From positions 12,434,119-12,498,118 of the forward strand of contig OX031071.1 of the NCBI GenBank assembly GCA_943736015.1: 64,000 bases of DNA, read 5' to 3'. This DNA is from Tridacna crocea (lineage: Eukaryota; Mollusca; Bivalvia; Cardiida; Cardiidae). The position numbers and the translations under genes are program-made. The notes below the pieces were generated by a model. That model was given only the letters and a program-made list of their open reading frames with translations, was not told the DNA's origin and did no database searches. Below are positions 36,401 through 42,400 of this stretch, piece by piece (the stretch's first letter is position 1; each line of letters begins with the position of its first letter).

Positions 36401-39400
36401 TTTCTCCTTTTCCCACAGTGTTTTTCTACTCTTTCCAGAACAAATTTCAATTTTTCAGTCACCTTTATTTTGTCTTCTGCAAATGCTTTCAATTTGGACC
36501 AGTCTAAATTTTTCTCGTGTGGTAAAGAGTTAATTAACTGTGTGTATGTGTCTTTTCTGTTTGTGGTAATCATGTTGAACCTTTTCCAAACAACACAGAA
36601 CTATACTTGTCCAAATGGAAATGACTTGTGAACAAATTTGGTATGTCTCAGATGGTTATTTCTATCTTTGGAAAGACATGAAATATTTTGGAATAAGGGG
36701 AATAGCTGATTAATAGCACTTTTTCCTTTTCATACAATGTCATAGTGAAAGGACTTTTTATCAAGTTTGTTTAAATTTGGGCTTATTTTGGATTAACCTT
36801 TGAATAATAGTTCTGTCCTGAGTTTTGCTGCGCCTGATTAAAAAAAACTTTCGAAAGCAATGTTGAAAAAGGAGATAATGGTGGTTGCCAGCATTTTCTT
36901 CTTTTCCCACAATGTTTTCATCCCTTACACAGACAATTTCCTTCCTTTGAACTTCATCTAAATTGTTGTCTGCAAAATCTTTGTACAAATCTGTAATTTT
37001 GTGGGGGAGTAAAGACTTAATGTTTTCTCTAACCAGATTATCTATGATTATCATGCGATTAATGATGGGTATCAGGTGGTTGCCGGAAGAAAAATTAAGC
37101 CTTTACATTTAAATAACTGTGTTCAGGTAATAATGTGTGTGTAAAGACATGGTTAGTTTGCCATTTACATAGTAAATAATAATTTGTTCATAAAGGCAGG
37201 GTTCATTTATCATTTACACAAATAATAATGTGTTCATAAAGAATGGGTTTATTTGTCATTTACATATACATGTACAAATAATGTGTTTGGAAAGAGAGGG
37301 TTCATTTGCCATTTACAATTACTAATAATAATGTATTCGTAAAGACATAGTTCATTTGCCATTTTCATATACTAATGATAATATATTTGTAAAGACATAG
37401 TTCACTTGCATATACAAATAATAATATGTTTTGAAAGACATGTTTTGTTTACCATTTACTTGTGCAAATAATAAAGACCGGGTTCATTTGCCATTTTACA
37501 TATGCAAATAATGGTGAGTTCTAAAGACATCATGCATTTGCCATTATCATAAACAAATAATATTTTAATAAAGACAGGGTTTATTTTCCATTTACCTATA
37601 CAAATAATAATGTGTTTGTAAAGAAGGTTCATTTGCCATTTATATTTACAGTATTTTGTGTTGGGAGACATTTAGTATGGCCAGATTTTCTGATTGTCTA
37701 GTTTTGTTGGATGCACATGTTTTAACACTGATATAATCAGACTTATAATTCTATGCATCGCTTGTAGGAGCCTTTGGAAAACATTGTGGCAAAAGGTGAA
37801 ATTGCTTGTGATGAGCAATCACAAATGTCACAATGTTTTCTATGCTATCAAAAGGTGTCATATACACATAAGAAACCGCTTCATCCTTGCTGTTATTTAG
37901 GGTCAATTAGATATCTACAGAAATGCCTTATTGTGTAAAGGGTTAAAGATCACATATTGAACTTGGGTGGGGGGGGGGGGGATGTAAATAATCAATTTGG
38001 AAAAGTCTAACAATTTGTTGTTTTGTAAGGTGTAAATTCTATAGTGTTGTGGAAAAAAAAAACATGTCAGTTGAGGGATAGTCCTACTTTATTGCTAGTC
38101 CCATATTATTTACTTCTAATCTATAGTATAACTGTATTCCCAGTGCCAATGTAGATATCATATTCTGATATGTAGTAAAACAGTTGCAAACTTGGATTAA
38201 GATTAATATTTAGATCCTTTTCATAGATAAGTTTGTTTGATTATGATCTTAACCCTTTCCCAAACGGCCAATTTTGGACCACACCAAACTGAAAGCATTC
38301 TGCAGATGACAACTTAACAGTTGCTTAAAAGATGATTTTTCTATATGATGGGGTAGAAAACATTGTGGGAAAAGGAGGAAATGCTGGTTACCAGCATTTT
38401 CTCTTTTTCCCACAATGTTTTCAAAAGGCTTCTATTCCTGACCCGTAAAAACCAGGGATTGTTTGGGAAAGGGTTAATTTGATTGTGCCGTAGTCTTTAT
38501 CATTTTACTGGCTGAGAATGGCCATTGAATTTGTTTGGCACTATTTCCTATTTAGGAGCTTGTGTCATGGCATTGTGTGCATCCTGAATCTGTCCATGTG
38601 TTTCCTTTTATTATCCCCCGCCGAAGGCGGAGGGATATAAGTTTAGCGTTGTTCCTCTGTTCGTCCATCCGTCTGTCTGTCCGTCCGTCCGTCCGTCCAT
38701 GTGTCAGTCCCAGTGACTATCTTCAATACCGTTGGACGGAATTTCATGTAAAACAATTTTGGGAAACTATACATGTATAGAATAACCCATTCTGCTGAGA
38801 CTTTCTTTTTCTTTTTTTGATTCAATGCAAAATGGCCGACTGGGAATGATTTTAAGTTATGCGGTTGATTACACTTTTGATGTTTTGAGTCTTATCTTGA
38901 AAACTATACAGTTTTTACATTGAACTTGTTTATTTGAAAACTTTCTTGTCCAAAATTCCAAGGCCTAGGACTGTAAAATTTGGCATGTAGCTTCATATAA
39001 TGAAGCTTTATATGAAACTTAACTCTTTATCTCACAATTCCAACTTTTAACGACCCTAGGAGAACAAGCTTTTGAAGACATTGTAGGAAAAGAAGAAGAT
39101 GCTTTTACTCAGCATTTTGTTCTTTTCCCACAATATTTTTTTACCCTATCGAAGAAAATTGCACCATTTGATCCACTTGGAAATTGTAGCCTGCAAATGC
39201 TTTTAATTCAGATGAAGCTACAATCTTGTTGTGTTGTAAAGGGTTAACTAACCCTTTACTCCATAGATACTTATTTCTACACATTGCTTGTAGGAGCCTC
39301 TTAAAAACACTGTGGCAAAAGGTGAAATTGTTCCTTATCATGAGACCAAGGGCTTGCTCTGAGATCGAAATTTTACCCTGTCCCACTAGTCATAAGTTTT

Positions 39401-42400
39401 TTGTAGGCTCATATAATTATATATTGGTTTACATAGGCACCAACTGATTTGCCACAACTAGAATTCAAATAATGACAGCTCTGTGGTTTCATGACTTTCA
39501 CATAAGCTTTTATAGAAAAAAACTTCAAAAATCTTCATGTTTGAAACTATTTGGCCCAAAAGTGCTATGTTTGGCTTGAATGCCTTCTTAGAAGCCAGCA
39601 GTTAGTACAAGACCATTACAGCCCTTTTTCAAAATTAATGTTTTCGGGGATATACTGGAATCAGCCTGTCTCTCGGTGTGACGGTATTTGTGTCCGTCTG
39701 TGTACAAGATACTGTCAAAGTGCTGGGGGAGGGGGGGAAGGCGTATAAAGTCACATTCAGTGACAGGTCCAGTTTTATTCCTAGCTTGGAATTGTTATAT
39801 TTTGTTTGTTTATATGCATAATGTTACGGGAGACCACTCCTTCCTGCATAGCATTCTCCCGATTTAAATACAATACCTGGCTACTGCGTCAGGGAGAAAT
39901 CTCTTTGGCTCAGTGGTTAAGGTATTGGCCTTGCATCCGGGAGTTCCGAGGTTCGAATCCCGCTCGGACCCTTATTTCTGCCATGCATTTATTCATTTGT
40001 TTCTTTGTTACGGACTTTGTTTGTAAGAATAAACTCCTGAGTAATGACATCATCTTGTAACCACATTGTCCAGAGTTTTGAATGCCAAGGAAAAGGACCT
40101 TTGAAATCATCATGGGAAAATATGGTTTAACTCATTACCAAACGACAAAATTTTAGGTTTGTCCAAATTGAAAGCATTTGCAGACGACAAAATAAAAGTG
40201 ACTATAAATTTGAAATTTGTTTTATGAAGGGTAGAAAACATTGTGGGACAAGGAGAAAATGCTGGTTACCAGCATTTTCTCCTTTTTCCACAATGTTTTC
40301 CTAAGGCTTCTTTCTCCGGGGCATCAAATTAAGGGATTGTTTAGTAATGGGTTAAAATCATTTTCTACTTTTCCACATTGTTTTCTACTTTTTCAAAGTC
40401 AGATGTCATAATTTTTGCAACTTTTGATTTGTTGTCTGAAAAAACTTCCAGTCTGGATCAGTCTAAAACTTTGTCGTCTGGTAAAAAGTTTTGAAGATGA
40501 ATTAGATTTTTTATATTTGTAAATTTTGAAATTGACATACAGTACTTTGCTTGCCATTTTATGATAATAAAAGATATTTGTCTTATTATATAGCTTTTCT
40601 ATGTGTGTCGTATTTATGTACACATTTATCCCTTTTACACACATCCCAGCAAAAGGAGGCTTTTGGTAACCTGCATTTTGTCCTTTTCCCTCAATGTTTT
40701 TTTTTTTTATACCCCCGCAAAGCAAATGTTTTCGGGGGTATACTGGAATCATCCTGTCTGTCTTTGGATCCGTCCGTCTGTGTGTCTACCCATGTAGTAG
40801 TCTGTCCCTGTGTCTGTCTTTGTGTCTGTCTGTGTACAAAGTGCAGGGGGCAGATTGGGGGGGGGGGGTGTATTAAGTCACATTCAGTGGCAGTTATAGT
40901 TTATCCTATTATAGACAGATTTCATCATTTTAGCTACATTTATGTTGTTGTCTGCTTATGGTTTCAATTTTGGACCCTTCTAAATTCTTTTAGTTTGATG
41001 AGTTGAGAGGCAGCTATCCATGGCTTATCATCAAATACACTTTTTTTTTTCTCTAAAATACCTCAAAATACCTGTCTCTTATGTATTAGTGGTTTTCCAG
41101 CTATTGCCCAACGAATATGTGATTCAGCAAATTCAAAGTTTTCTTTGATAAAAAGTGAAAAATACTATATTGATATAATAAATGTGAAATTGTCAAGTTG
41201 AAATACACAGTTTATTGAAATGCAGTATTGGGCCTTACTAACTCATTACCAAATGACAAAATTTTTGGCTTGCCCAAATTGAAAGCATTTGCAGACAACA
41301 AAATAAAAGTGACTGAAAATTTGATATTTGTTTTTTGACGGGTAGAAAACATTGTGGGAATAGGAGAAAATGCTGGCTACCAGCATTTTCTCCTTTTCCC
41401 ACAATGTTTTCTAGAGGCTGCTGTCTCAGGGTTGTCAAAAGTAGGGATTGTGTGGTAGTGGTTACCCCAGAAAAAGAAAACTTTTGAAAAATTTAAGGGA
41501 AAAGAAAATGCTGTCAGCCAACATTTTTTTCCTTCCCCAGAATGTTTCCTAACCTTGATCAAAATACAGCAAATCTGCTAAACTGACCTATCTGCAAATG
41601 TAGCAAACACCGCAGAATATCTGTGTTATTACAAAAGATATTTTGACTTCAAACTTTTACAAGTGGTTTACTGTCAAAAGTGGAACCTGTACAAAAAAGG
41701 CAGGTAACTGTCACATAGTATTTTTGACACAGTTATGCCCCTTTTTCAACTCATACATTTCACAGAAAATCAAGCAATGGAAGCTAAGTGATGTCATCCT
41801 CACGCAGTGCTTTTGTTTGGTTTTAAAGCCATTTTTGTTTACATAATTATTTTCTAGAACTTTGCGAATTTAAATCTGCATATATGCCACTCCCAGGATG
41901 TTTTGTTCTAAAGCCATCTCTGTTGAGATTTTGTCTAACTCTTCATGAAAAATGAAATCTGTTGGTATCTCTCAGAATGTTTGGGGCTAAAGCCAGTTTT
42001 GTTAAGACTTTGTCTATAACTTTATGAAGTGAAATTTGCTTGTATGCCAGGCTCAGAATGTTTTGTTCTAAAACCAGCATTGTTAGGTTTTTGTCTAAAA
42101 CTTTGAACGATGAAATCTGTTTGTGTGCCAGTCTCGGGATTGCAACAAGCAAGTTCTACACATCATGTCTGCAGTGAAATATTTCTTTTTATGCTCTCCG
42201 AAACATTTTGGGGGAGCATAATTATAGTCGCCATGCTGTGCTTACGTCCATGTGTCTGAGTGTCGGTTCATCCCTCTGTCCGAAGCCATTTCCCCACAAC
42301 CCTTGACCAAATTTTATAAACTTCATATCTGAACTCCTTGGAACAATGCACAAATACTTTTTTACCGGTTTCTCAATTTGAGACTGTGTCATGGAAAAAG

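Noticed and set aside
37120..37660. CRISPR-like appearance of regular repeats at about 49 bp
   Set aside because: Repeats are diverged, contiguous and without unique spacers, in a eukaryotic intron.
39898..39972. tRNA gene candidate
   Set aside because: A and B boxes are present but the acceptor stem does not pair; better explained as a SINE head. The same applies to 57783-57857 and 18685-18760.
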